In this document: positions 34,634 to 44,183 of the stretch, in pieces | How the letters are laid out: each line of letters starts with the position of its first letter | How positions within the stretch are numbered: the first letter of the stretch is position 1 | Assembly: GCF_009792895.1 (NCBI RefSeq) | Contig: NZ_WSSC01000001.1 | Span: 992,001-1,056,000, forward strand | DNA length: 64,000 nucleotides | Reading direction: 5' to 3' | DNA from: Pigmentibacter ruber | Lineage (GTDB): Bacteria; Bdellovibrionota_B; Oligoflexia; Silvanigrellales; Silvanigrellaceae | Notes under the pieces: model-generated | The model's database searches: none | What the model saw: only the letters and a program-made list of their open reading frames with translations | Told to the model about the DNA's origin: nothing | Position numbers and translations under genes: made by a program

Positions 34634-36058
34634 CTATTCCCAAGCAACGGTATCAGCTGGAAACTGACTCAAAAATGGGATAGGATACATAGCGGAAATA
34701 TTGTCTAAATCCAGTAATAAAGCAATAACTCTATCTATTCCCAGGGCATTACCAGCACAATTTGGTAAGCCGAATAACATAGCATTTTGAAAACCATAAT
34801 CCATCAACACATCTGGGCGCAATTTTTGTGTTGTAGCAAAACGTTCTTGAAAAATAGTTGAATCATTCAATTCAAAATATCCATTACAAATTTCAATTCC
34901 AAACAAGTATGCTTCCATTCTTTCAGCAAAAGGTTTTTTCTGAATTTCTCCGTTAGAAGTTTTTATCAGTTCTTGCTTTGCTAAAGCACTCATTTGGATA
35001 GGATAATTAGTAACGAAACAAGCTTTCTGTTCTGATAAAAATGGTTCAATTTTTTCCATAAAAAGTTTATAAAATATTGTATCCCAATCGTCCTGTGGAG
35101 TTATTGAATGACTAAGATGTTTAGCTTTTTCATAAAATTGATCTCTATTTTGTAGTTGTTCTAAATTTAAATTTAAATGTTTTTTGAATAAATCATCTAC
35201 TCTAAAAACGGGCCATTGTTTTGGTAAATCTTTTGTAGATCCCAATAATTCAGCTATTACTCTTACTAAATTTTGTGTGTCGTCCATAATTTCAATTAAA
35301 GTAGCATTTGCTCTATACCATTCTAGCATAATAAATTCTGGTTCATGAAATTTAGCCACTTCTCCATTATTTCGATATGCTCTAGATAGTTGAAAAATTT
35401 TCTCTACACCTTCCGTCATGACTTTTTTCAGTGCAAATTCTGGACTTGTTGGTAACTGCAATGCCCACTGTTTGTTTCGATGATCAATATAAGAGGTATT
35501 AAAAGAATTTAAATAAACTTCTACTCCACCGCTAGGTACCAGAGTTGGTGTCTCTATATTAAAAAAACCTTTATTTTTAAAAAAAGAGGATGTTCTTTCT
35601 AGAGCTCTGTTCCTTTTGTTTAATAATTGAAATCTTTTGTTTGTTTTATTAGACCAAAAATAAGAAGTAATCTGTTGATTGGGTAAATTTAATTTTTGCA
35701 ATTCCTCATTATTTGGAAGGGGAGATTCTATTTTTGTATTTATCCAGTCATTTTTATTTTCAACCATATCAACAATTTCATTTATTTGAAACACATAATG
35801 TTCTTCATTTGAAATTGTAGGAACTTCAATTTTATTTATTGCACATTTAAAAGAAATCCAATCACCTGAATTTAATATTTTTGATTGTAGATAATCATGT
35901 TTTTCAATTGGCCAAAGAATTCCAGTTTGATCTGTTAAACCAAGTAAATGATCTTTATAAAAAACTCTACCAGAAGACATTCTTTCTTGGATAGAAGAAA
36001 CTCTTTTGAGCTCATATAAATTCTGTAATGTCAGATATCTTTTACTTTTTAAATTCAT
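34634..36058 (-). CDS. epmA: EpmA-like lysyl-tRNA-synthetase paralogue with extra N-terminal domain
   Basis: A 474-residue class II synthetase-like protein. The C-terminal 325 residues match EpmA, which attaches beta-lysine to elongation factor P: ETPTLVPSGG, LQLPTSPEFALKKVM, FQLSRAYRNNGEVAKFHEPEF, MLEWYR, GIEICNGYFEL, and motif 3 ALGIDRVIALLL. E. coli EpmA is only that core. The extra 140 N-terminal residues (SGRVFYKDHLLGLTDQTG) look like an OB fold, as in the tRNA-binding domain of LysRS. The start overlaps the Lon-like gene's stop (ATGA). A full LysRS is less likely because the protein is short. Confidence 0.78.
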   Translation of the reverse strand: MNLKSKRYLTLQNLYELKRVSSIQERMSSGRVFYKDHLLGLTDQTGILWPIEKHDYLQSKILNSGDWISFKCAINKIEVPTISNEEHYVFQINEIVDMVENKNDWINTKIESPLPNNEELQKLNLPNQQITSYFWSNKTNKRFQLLNKRNRALERTSSFFKNKGFFNIETPTLVPSGGVEVYLNSFNTSYIDHRNKQWALQLPTSPEFALKKVMTEGVEKIFQLSRAYRNNGEVAKFHEPEFIMLEWYRANATLIEIMDDTQNLVRVIAELLGSTKDLPKQWPVFRVDDLFKKHLNLNLEQLQNRDQFYEKAKHLSHSITPQDDWDTIFYKLFMEKIEPFLSEQKACFVTNYPIQMSALAKQELIKTSNGEIQKKPFAERMEAYLFGIEICNGYFELNDSTIFQERFATTQKLRPDVLMDYGFQNAMLFGLPNCAGNALGIDRVIALLLDLDNISAMYPIPFLSQFPADTVAWE

Positions 36059-38619
36059 GATGTTTTCTTACGTGTTACTTTCTTTTTAGCAGTAGATTTT
36101 TTCGTACTTGTTTTTTTACTTGGTGTTTTTTTTACTTTTTCATGTAAAATTTTATAAATTGTATGAAAAGCAGTTCCGTCTTCAAATTGTGATTTCTTTT
36201 CTTCCCATTTTCCAGCACAGAAACCAGTAAGAAGTTCAAAAGCTTCTTCAACTTTTGCGACAGGCCAGATATGGAACTGTTCTTTCTCGATAGCTTCACG
36301 TACATCACGATTTAGCATAAGATGTTTGATATTTTGGACTGGAATAATGCAGCCTTGTCTTCCTGTTAAGCCTTGCAATTTACATGTTTTGAAAAATCCT
36401 TCAATTTTTTCATTCACACCACCTATAGGTTGAATTTCTCCAAATTGATTTACCGATCCTGTTACTCCAATACCTTGATCTATAGGAATATTAGCAATGG
36501 AGGAAAGAACTAAACACAATTCAGCTAAAGTAGCGGAGTCTCCATCAACGCCATTGTAATTTTGCTCAAAGCAGATTGTAGCAGCAATATGTGCTGGTTG
36601 TTTTTTAGCAAAAGTAGCATTGATCCAACTTGTTAAAATGCTAACACCTTTATTATGTAATTTTCCTGAAAGAGACGCTTCGCGTTCAATGTTGAGTATT
36701 CCTGGTTTGCCTTTGTATGTTCGACAAGTAATTCTTGTGGGTACACCAAAAGATAAATCACCTAATGAATAAACAGCTAGTCCATTAATTTCTCCAACTC
36801 GTCTAGAGTTTGTAGAAATAATAATATCTTTGCGTTCTAACATTTCTATAATATGATCTTCTATTGCCGAAGATCGTGAATAACGTTCTTCAATTGCTTT
36901 TTCAACATCTTTTCTTGTTACTTTTTTACTTTTTTGTTCTTTAGCAATAAAGTCAGCTTCAATTGTAATATCTTTTATTAAACTAAATCGTGTTGTTAAT
37001 TTATCTTGATCATCAACTATTCTGCTTCCAAACTCAATAATAGCTGCAATACCGCTCTCATCAAAAGGTAACAAATTCTCAACTTTTGTACGTGTCGAAA
37101 TAAACTCTACGTAGTCATGAATTGTTTTTTGTGAGCGATCCATTTGTGCATCAAAATCAGCTTTAATTTTAAAAATTTTATTGAAATCTTCATCATGTTG
37201 ATAAAGCATTCTATAAATCCAGTCAGATCCAATTAAAATTATTTTAACATTTAGTGGAATAGGTTCTGGTCTTAATCCACTTGTAGCAAGAATACTATAT
37301 TGCTCCCCTAAGTCTTCAATAAATAATTTTTGATTTTTCATTACTCTTTTTAAAGTATCCCAAACATGAGGGGCTCGTAATACATCAAGCGCATTTAATA
37401 CTAGATAACCACCATTTGCTCTAGCAAGGGAGCCTGCTTTGATCATTTTAAAGTCAGTAGTATAGACACCATATTCAATGTTTTTTTCAATTTTCCCAAA
37501 TAAATTATAAAAAGTCGGATTATTTTCAATGATAATAGGCGCGCCTTTGATTTCAGTGTTATCCACAAAAACATTAATACGATATGGCAAATGTGGATCA
37601 CCTTTTTTAAGATGATAAGAAGAAGGCGCGACTGTTTCTTCTCCTTCTCCCTCACCATCTTCATCGTCAGGTAAAAAATCATTTAGATTTTCTAATAAAT
37701 GATTTTTAACTTCGTCTAGATATTCTAATACATTTTTCTCGTGTTCATATTCTTTTAGAAATGGAATTAATGCTTGGCTAACAACATAATCTCCAAGTTC
37801 AGATTGTAATTCTTCTAATTTATTTTTTGTTTCATTTTCTATTGCTCTTACTTTACGAGCAAAATCTAAAACTTCAGGTTCTAATAAATTTCTTTCTGAT
37901 TCAATTTTTTCTTTTTGCTCTTCATTTAAATCAGAATAATCTTTTTCACTAAGCGGTTTTCCTTCAACTATTGGAACAGTAACAATTCCCATTCGTGTGG
38001 ACTTTACTCCAAAGTTTTTTGCTTTTGCAGCCTTCTCTAATTCACTAAATAATTTTGCTTTTTTCTCGTTGCTTGCATTGACAGTAGAATTGACATTAGT
38101 TTCATATTCCTCTGATTGAAAAGCATCGACAAGTTCGACGGTTAATTGTTCCATCAACTCATCCATTTGCTTTTTAAAGCGTTTAGCTATGCCTGTTTTA
38201 AGCTCCATGGCGTGAGGTGATTCAGGATTTTTAAAATTATAAACATAAATCCAGTCACCTGGTGTGGAACATTTTTCAGCTGTTTTTTTCAAAAAGGTTC
38301 TAATAACACTTGTTTTACCAGTGCCTTGAACTCCTGCTACATAAATATTGTATCCAGGTTTTTGAATTCCTAAACCTAAATTGATAGCTCTTACTGCCCT
38401 AACTTGCGAAATAATGTCATAATTAGGTTCCATTTTCTTCAGTTTTTCAGTTTCAACAAGCTTTTCTTCACATGAACGATAGACTTCATCAGTTGTGAGA
38501 CGACGAAATAGCAATGATGTTTTTTGGATCTTGAAATTTACAGGGAATTCTTTTTCTCTTATTGCCAATAAATTTTGTGTAAGAGAAGTTCTTGTATCCG
38601 TAGATTTAATTTTTTTCAT
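36055..38619 (-). CDS. Lon-like ATP-dependent protease (AAA_32 / Lon_C family)
   Basis: About 854 residues. Walker A is AGVQGTGKTS near residue 100, and a long coiled-coil insertion with an acidic cluster (DDEDGEGEGEE) follows. Then come the AAA lid and a C-terminal Lon protease domain with the catalytic Ser in GVDGDSATLAEL and Lys in GGVNEKIEGFF. No N-terminal LON substrate domain is present, so this is the Lon-like family rather than canonical Lon. The last 25 residues are a Lys/Thr/Ser-rich tail that may bind nucleic acid. The ATG at 38619 has GAGG upstream and overlaps the RecQ-like stop by ATGA. Confidence 0.88.
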   Translation of the reverse strand: MKKIKSTDTRTSLTQNLLAIREKEFPVNFKIQKTSLLFRRLTTDEVYRSCEEKLVETEKLKKMEPNYDIISQVRAVRAINLGLGIQKPGYNIYVAGVQGTGKTSVIRTFLKKTAEKCSTPGDWIYVYNFKNPESPHAMELKTGIAKRFKKQMDELMEQLTVELVDAFQSEEYETNVNSTVNASNEKKAKLFSELEKAAKAKNFGVKSTRMGIVTVPIVEGKPLSEKDYSDLNEEQKEKIESERNLLEPEVLDFARKVRAIENETKNKLEELQSELGDYVVSQALIPFLKEYEHEKNVLEYLDEVKNHLLENLNDFLPDDEDGEGEGEETVAPSSYHLKKGDPHLPYRINVFVDNTEIKGAPIIIENNPTFYNLFGKIEKNIEYGVYTTDFKMIKAGSLARANGGYLVLNALDVLRAPHVWDTLKRVMKNQKLFIEDLGEQYSILATSGLRPEPIPLNVKIILIGSDWIYRMLYQHDEDFNKIFKIKADFDAQMDRSQKTIHDYVEFISTRTKVENLLPFDESGIAAIIEFGSRIVDDQDKLTTRFSLIKDITIEADFIAKEQKSKKVTRKDVEKAIEERYSRSSAIEDHIIEMLERKDIIISTNSRRVGEINGLAVYSLGDLSFGVPTRITCRTYKGKPGILNIEREASLSGKLHNKGVSILTSWINATFAKKQPAHIAATICFEQNYNGVDGDSATLAELCLVLSSIANIPIDQGIGVTGSVNQFGEIQPIGGVNEKIEGFFKTCKLQGLTGRQGCIIPVQNIKHLMLNRDVREAIEKEQFHIWPVAKVEEAFELLTGFCAGKWEEKKSQFEDGTAFHTIYKILHEKVKKTPSKKTSTKKSTAKKKVTRKKTS

Positions 38620-40409
38620 TCCGTCCTCTTTCTGATACATATATCACATTGCATACAACGCCAAAGACCTTTTGAAGCTCCTTGAATTTTCCGTGAAGCA
38701 AAGAATTCAAAACTATCCACAAGTCTGCAGGAAGTTGCAGTAGATAGGTGTTCAAGTTCACGCAAGCTTGCATGAAAATGGCTACGTGCTGAAATATATC
38801 TAGGTATTTCTTTTTGTAAATGTACATAGCCATTTTTTAAGATTACTCCATTTCTTGCATCATCCTGACTTATTTTAACAAATGTTAACATTTTTTGTTC
38901 TTGATAGTATAAAAAAACTTGATCGCAAGTTTCCTCTGAAAACTCGCAAGCATCTTGAAGCATTTTATAAGATAGAATAATTTGTGCTCCTTTAATTAAC
39001 ATCCAGTTTGATTCTACTAAAGTTGCCACACCGTCTAAAACTTTTTTTCTTTTAGTTACACCCTCCGGCAGGGTGGTTAAAATGTCTGCAAAAGTTTTTG
39101 ACTGGTTTAGTTTAAGAGAAAAATAATTTTCTCCTATTCTTGTATCCTCCAAAACTTGACATATTCGCATACCTGCAAAAATACTTTCTAAGGTTTTTTC
39201 TTTATTCTCTACTTTTTTTGTTTTTACTTTTTCCAGTAAATCAGATTTGCTGACAAATAGACTTTCACCAAATTGAGATGGCATGTATTTGAGAAATTGA
39301 GAACAATGTTCTAAAAATATGGATGGTTCAGGAAAAGAAGCCTTAAATTGATATGATCTGCGAATGGGATCGGCTCCTGTCCAAAGCAAAACTCCATGTG
39401 ATGTTTCTCCGCTTCTACCTGCTCTTCCTAACATTTGAAAAAATTCTTCTATGTTACTTGGAAATCCAAAAACAACAACAAGTTGAATACCAGCGATATC
39501 TACACCCATGCCAAATGCTGTTGTGGCACAAATAACTACTTTTTTATCTGTTTCTTGAATATATTGTTCAGCAAATTTTCTTTCTTGTTTTCCAAGGCCT
39601 GCGTGATAAGTTATCGCATTTAGTTTTAACTTTTTAAATTTTCTAGTAGCTTCTTCACAAAGCTTTCTACTTTGAAAATAAACCAAGGTTTTCTTAGAAG
39701 AACTTTCTTCAATAATGCATTCCAAGCTCTCCCACTGTTCTTCAGTTGAAAAAACCCGTTTACTTTCTACAATAATGTTTTGTCCAATAGGATTTGAAGT
39801 ATATTCAAATACTTCAGAGCTATTTGGAAAAACTTTTTTAATAATGTCTTGCCTACTATTTCTGCTAGCAGTTGCGGTAAGAGCGAGAATTCTTGGTGGA
39901 TTTATTTTTGTTAAGATCTTTCCAATTTCAGCATATTCTGGTCTAAATTGATGACCCCAAGAGACAACACAATGCGCCTCGTCTACAACAACCATACTTA
40001 AATTTAATTTCACTATTGAGTTTAAAAAAGATGGCAAAACAAATCTTTCTGGCGATGCGAAAATAATTTTAGCGTCACCAGCTTTTACTTTCTTCCAAGC
40101 AATTTTTCTTTCTTCCTCTGATTGTTCAGAAGTAAAAATTGCTGAACAAATTTGCGCTAATTCCATTCTTCTTTCTTGATCGCGCATCAAAGAAATTAAT
40201 GGACTGATAACAAGGACGGGTTGATCTGCAAAAAATAATGCGGGTAAAGAGTATAAAAGTGTTTTCCCCGCCCCGGTTGGTAGAGTAGCTAAGACAAATT
40301 TTTTATTATGTATTAGTGAAAGAACTTCTTTTTGTGCAGGTCGCAAATTAGATAACAAAAAGTTTTTCTTAGCAAATTCTTCACATTTTTTTACAAATTC
40401 AGTTTCCAT
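38616..40409 (-). CDS. recQ: RecQ-family DNA helicase
   Basis: A superfamily 2, 3'-5' helicase of about 597 residues. LRPAQKEVL (motif 0), LPTGAGKT (Walker A, about 45-50), VVDEAHC (about 142-147), ALTATAS, and the second lobe with TTAFGMGVDIAG and QMLGRAGRSG are all present. The zinc motif CxxCDxC, usually just after the helicase core, is at the very C-terminus (RCMQCDICIRKR), with about 200 residues between. No HRDC domain is seen. The start could be GTG three codons earlier. The gene overlaps the Lon-like gene by four bases. Confidence 0.85.
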   Translation of the reverse strand: METEFVKKCEEFAKKNFLLSNLRPAQKEVLSLIHNKKFVLATLPTGAGKTLLYSLPALFFADQPVLVISPLISLMRDQERRMELAQICSAIFTSEQSEEERKIAWKKVKAGDAKIIFASPERFVLPSFLNSIVKLNLSMVVVDEAHCVVSWGHQFRPEYAEIGKILTKINPPRILALTATASRNSRQDIIKKVFPNSSEVFEYTSNPIGQNIIVESKRVFSTEEQWESLECIIEESSSKKTLVYFQSRKLCEEATRKFKKLKLNAITYHAGLGKQERKFAEQYIQETDKKVVICATTAFGMGVDIAGIQLVVVFGFPSNIEEFFQMLGRAGRSGETSHGVLLWTGADPIRRSYQFKASFPEPSIFLEHCSQFLKYMPSQFGESLFVSKSDLLEKVKTKKVENKEKTLESIFAGMRICQVLEDTRIGENYFSLKLNQSKTFADILTTLPEGVTKRKKVLDGVATLVESNWMLIKGAQIILSYKMLQDACEFSEETCDQVFLYYQEQKMLTFVKISQDDARNGVILKNGYVHLQKEIPRYISARSHFHASLRELEHLSTATSCRLVDSFEFFASRKIQGASKGLWRCMQCDICIRKRTE

Positions 40410-40504
40410 AAGCCTCACTCATCGATTCTCATGCTATTTACGATGGTTTTTAATTTGAGTACAGTAATTGTGGACGTGGGTGTGAATTTTTTTGCGAGGG
40501 TGAA

Positions 40505-40993
40505 ATGAAGCTGATTTATAAAATAGTCATAATTTCAGTCGCAGGGATTTCTATTGGATTTGCATTAGTCACTTTTTTTACAAAAGAGACAACAAAAACT
40601 ATTCATGCAGAAATAAATTTAAATAAAGTAACAAATATAGATTGGAAAGATCTCCAATCGCTTGATCTTAAATCCGGTGATATTCCTTTGGATTTAAAAA
40701 AAATAAATGGGACTACGATTAAAATTCCTGGTTTTATTATTCCCTTAGAAGATAATCAAGATTTTGTTCATGAATTCCTGTTTGTTCCTACTCCAATGGC
40801 ATGTATTCATGTGCCTCCTCCGCCGCCTAATCAAATTATCCATGTTAAAATGGCAAGTGGTAAAAAAGCTAAAATGTCCTTTGGTCCTGTTTGGCTTATT
40901 GGTAAATTTATTATTTCTGAAAGCGCCAACAAATTTACAAAAACATATTTCGAAATGATTGGATCATCTACAGAAACCTACATGCAGCAATAA
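40505..40993 (+). CDS. DUF3299 exported protein
   Basis: A 162-residue protein with an N-terminal helix (residues 5-25), probably a signal anchor. The rest matches DUF3299: IKIPGFIIPLED, FLFVPTPMACIHVPPPPPNQIIHV, and GPVWLIGKF. In other bacteria such proteins lie near ABC transporters or cytochrome genes; their role is unknown. The conserved Cys and His in ACIHVP suggest metal binding. GAGGG is close to the ATG. It is not clearly part of an operon. Confidence 0.82.
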   Translation: MKLIYKIVIISVAGISIGFALVTFFTKETTKTIHAEINLNKVTNIDWKDLQSLDLKSGDIPLDLKKINGTTIKIPGFIIPLEDNQDFVHEFLFVPTPMACIHVPPPPPNQIIHVKMASGKKAKMSFGPVWLIGKFIISESANKFTKTYFEMIGSSTETYMQQ

Positions 40994-41064
40994 GATTGTA
41001 TTTTTTGCTTATTTTTATTTATTTCATTATAATTTAAATATATTAACTTTAAAACGAGTGAATT

Positions 41065-42576
41065 ATGCTGCAAAAAAAAGGGATTAAATATAAGATATTG
41101 CTTAATAGTTTTATTTCTATTTTAATTTTCTCAATATTTCTTGTCTGGTTATCCTTTACATATTGGAATTTACTATTGAGTAGTAAAAAAGAAAAATTGC
41201 AAAGCATTGTAGAAGTAGCTTCAACTATTGTTAAATTTTATACAGATGAAGAAAAAAAAGGCGTGATAAGTAAACAAGATGCGCAAAAAAGAGCAAAAGC
41301 TGATATCAATGCGATAAGATATTCTGGAAATGAATATATTTTTATTACAAATTCTAAAGCTTATCAAGTATTAAATCCAGTAAAACCTGAGCTTAGCGGA
41401 AAAGACATGTCTGAATTTAAAGACCCTACTGGATTAAAACTTTATGTAGAAATCGCAAAGGTAGCTGTAGCGTCTGGTAAGGGATATATTGAGTATATGT
41501 TTCCTAAAGCTGGATCTACTATTCCAACAAAAAAAATATCCTACGTAAATTATTTTCCTGAATGGGATTGGATAGTAGGAACAGGCTTATATATTGATGA
41601 CGCATATGCAGCTTTATATTACTTTATTGAAATTTTATTAATTGATTGTTTTATTTGTGTTGTTTGTTTAGTTATTATAGGAATTCTTTTTGCTTCTTCA
41701 GTTCAAAAGCCATTAAATGAAGTTTGTCAATCACTATTAAAGTCATCTATTGAATTACAAGAAAAAAGTATAGTTCTTCAAGAATCAAGTAGTAGGGTAA
41801 AAAATTATTCAAAGGAACAAGAATCATCTATACAAATGACTGCCGCTGCAATTTCTCAAATTACAAGTATGATAGGGAAAACAACAGAGCTTACAACTCA
41901 ATCAGCTAAACTTGCAAATGATATTTCCCAGAAAGCAGGAGAAGGAGAAATATCTATGAAAAATATGATTACATCAATGCAAGCAATATATGAAGCAAGT
42001 TCAAAGTTAAAAGAAATAGAGAGCATTATAAATCAAATAGAAAGTAAAGCTCAAGTAATTACAGAAATTGTTGCTAAAACAGAGCTATTATCTTTGAATG
42101 CTTCCATTGAAGCAGCGCGAGCAGGTGAGCACGGAAAAGGGTTTTCAGTTGTTGCCGAAGAAGTTGGGAACTTAGCGCATACTAGTGGAAAGTCATCAGA
42201 TGAAATAAGAACACTTTTGCAACAAAGCCGTGAACATGTGCAGAAAATATTGCAAGAAACTTTATCAAGAATTTCTGATGGTCAAAATCGAACCGCAAAA
42301 GTATCGGAGTCATTTATAAATATTGTTGAAGGAATTAAAAGTATAAATCAACAAATGGGACAAATATCAGATGCTACCAAAGAACAAGAAATTGGAGTAA
42401 AACAGATAGCTAACGCTATGGGAAAACTGGATCAATTAGCTTTAAAAAATACCACTGAATCTGAAAAATCTTTAGAAGTAACAAATGTTATCCAGAATGA
42501 AAGTAATAATCTTAAAGTGGTTGTAGAAAAGACTGAAAGTGTAGTTTTTGGATTTAGAAAAAAACATACCGCTTAA
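41065..42576 (+). CDS. methyl-accepting chemotaxis protein with single Cache domain
   Basis: A 503-residue receptor. First helix at 12-32, periplasmic single-Cache (sCache_2) domain with [27 protein letters not shown] and [16 protein letters not shown], second helix near 183-210, then a cytoplasmic signalling domain with the hairpin tip [16 protein letters not shown] and [15 protein letters not shown]. The segment after helix 2 starts like a HAMP domain (PLNEV) but lacks the DEIG part. No CheB/CheR pentapeptide tail is seen. Ligands of this Cache class are often small organic acids. Tandem paralogue follows. Confidence 0.92.
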   Translation: MLQKKGIKYKILLNSFISILIFSIFLVWLSFTYWNLLLSSKKEKLQSIVEVASTIVKFYTDEEKKGVISKQDAQKRAKADINAIRYSGNEYIFITNSKAYQVLNPVKPELSGKDMSEFKDPTGLKLYVEIAKVAVASGKGYIEYMFPKAGSTIPTKKISYVNYFPEWDWIVGTGLYIDDAYAALYYFIEILLIDCFICVVCLVIIGILFASSVQKPLNEVCQSLLKSSIELQEKSIVLQESSSRVKNYSKEQESSIQMTAAAISQITSMIGKTTELTTQSAKLANDISQKAGEGEISMKNMITSMQAIYEASSKLKEIESIINQIESKAQVITEIVAKTELLSLNASIEAARAGEHGKGFSVVAEEVGNLAHTSGKSSDEIRTLLQQSREHVQKILQETLSRISDGQNRTAKVSESFINIVEGIKSINQQMGQISDATKEQEIGVKQIANAMGKLDQLALKNTTESEKSLEVTNVIQNESNNLKVVVEKTESVVFGFRKKHTA

Positions 42577-42666
42577 AATATTGATATTTAAAGATATTTT
42601 AATATTTATTATATAAATAATAAAATATCCCGATAGGTAAACATGCCTATTTTTGAAGGGTATTTT

Positions 42667-44178
42667 ATGCTAGGAAATAAAGGGATAAAATTTAAAATTA
42701 TTTTAAACAGCTTAATGTCTATTATGATTTTTACTATATTTATGGTGTGGATTTCTAATATCTATTGGGAATCTTTGATGCACAATAAAAAAGATATTTT
42801 ACAAGATATAGTCCAAGTTGGAAAAACGGTTACAGCGCATTTTATTGAATTAGAAAAAAAAGGTACTTTGTCTAGGGATGAAGCTCAAAACAAAGCAAAA
42901 GAAATTATTAATACAATAAGATATGGTGGTAATGAATATATTTTTATTACAAACACAAAAGCATATCAAGTATTAAATCCGGTGAAACCAGAACTTTCTG
43001 GAAAAAATATGTCTGAATTTAAAGATCCAACAGGATTTAAATTATATGTAGAAATTGCGAACTTAGCAGTAAAATCAGGTACTGGATTTATTGAGTATAT
43101 GTTCCCTAAAGCAGGATCTACCGTACCAACAAAAAAATTATCTTATATCCATTATTTCCCTGAATGGGACTGGATAGTAGGAACGGGTTTATATTTGGAT
43201 GATGTTTCAACTTCAATGACAAAATTTTTAGAAGTTCTGCTTTTTGCTTGTGTCTTTTGTATTGTTACTTTTATTTCCATAGGTATTTATTTTGCAAATT
43301 CTGTCGTAAAACCATTATCCGAAGTGTGTCTTTCATTAATAAATGCTTCAAAAGGGCTTATGCAAAAAAGTGATGAATTAAAAGTTTCAAGTAGTAGTGT
43401 AAAAAAATACTCAAAAGAGCAAGAAACTTCTATTCAAACAACTGCAGCAGCAATTTCTGAGATAACAAGTATGATAGGAAAAACAACTCAATTAACAGGA
43501 AACTCTGCTGATTTAGCTAACTCCATTTCAGGTAAAGCTGAACAAGGTGAAGTTTCAATGAAAGATCTCATTTCATCCATGAAAGGCATTCAAGAAGCCA
43601 GTTCAAAGTTAAAAGAAATAGAAGTTATTATTAATGAAATTGAATCAAAAACAAAAGTTATCAACGAAATTGTTTCAAAAACAGAATTGCTTTCTTTGAA
43701 TGCTTCAATTGAAGCAGCAAGAGCTGGCGAACATGGGAAAGGCTTTGCTGTTGTTGCGGAAGAAGTTGGTAATTTAGCACATATGAGCGGGAAATCATCT
43801 GGAGAAATCCAAACATTACTGCAAAAAAGTAGGGAAGAAGTACAAAGGATATTAGTTCAAACTATTCAAAAAGTAGAAGAAGGGCAGAAAAGAACTGCAA
43901 AAGTTGCAGAAGCTTTTTCTGATATAGTTACCGGAGTTAAAGATATTAATTTGCAAATGGGGCAAATTTCAGATGCGACGAAAGAACAAGAAATTGGTGT
44001 GAAGCAAATAGCTAATGCAATGGGACAACTTGACCAATTGGCTTTTAAAAATACAGGTGAATCGGAAAATTCATTAAAAGCTACGGAAGAAATTTCAAAT
44101 GCAAGTCAACACTTGACTGATATTGTTGATAAAACTGAAAACGTAATTTACGGCGAAAAAAAGAAAAAGAGTGGCTAA
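42667..44178 (+). CDS. methyl-accepting chemotaxis protein with single Cache domain, tandem copy
   Basis: Also 503 residues when started at the ATG at 42667. GAAGGG precedes that codon, and the alignment with the paralogue ([10 protein letters not shown] versus MLQKKGIKYK) supports it over an ATG eight codons upstream. Cache domain motifs [23 protein letters not shown] and [13 protein letters not shown] are nearly identical to the first copy, while the linker and helices have diverged. Signalling tip [16 protein letters not shown] is intact. The two probably sense related ligands. Ninety bases separate the genes. Confidence 0.92.
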   Translation: MLGNKGIKFKIILNSLMSIMIFTIFMVWISNIYWESLMHNKKDILQDIVQVGKTVTAHFIELEKKGTLSRDEAQNKAKEIINTIRYGGNEYIFITNTKAYQVLNPVKPELSGKNMSEFKDPTGFKLYVEIANLAVKSGTGFIEYMFPKAGSTVPTKKLSYIHYFPEWDWIVGTGLYLDDVSTSMTKFLEVLLFACVFCIVTFISIGIYFANSVVKPLSEVCLSLINASKGLMQKSDELKVSSSSVKKYSKEQETSIQTTAAAISEITSMIGKTTQLTGNSADLANSISGKAEQGEVSMKDLISSMKGIQEASSKLKEIEVIINEIESKTKVINEIVSKTELLSLNASIEAARAGEHGKGFAVVAEEVGNLAHMSGKSSGEIQTLLQKSREEVQRILVQTIQKVEEGQKRTAKVAEAFSDIVTGVKDINLQMGQISDATKEQEIGVKQIANAMGQLDQLAFKNTGESENSLKATEEISNASQHLTDIVDKTENVIYGEKKKKSG

Positions 44179-44183
44179 AGTTA

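Noticed and set aside
34634-36058. Full lysyl-tRNA synthetase
   Set aside because: Core motifs follow EpmA and the chain is about 25-30 residues shorter than LysRS; a true LysRS elsewhere in the genome would settle it.
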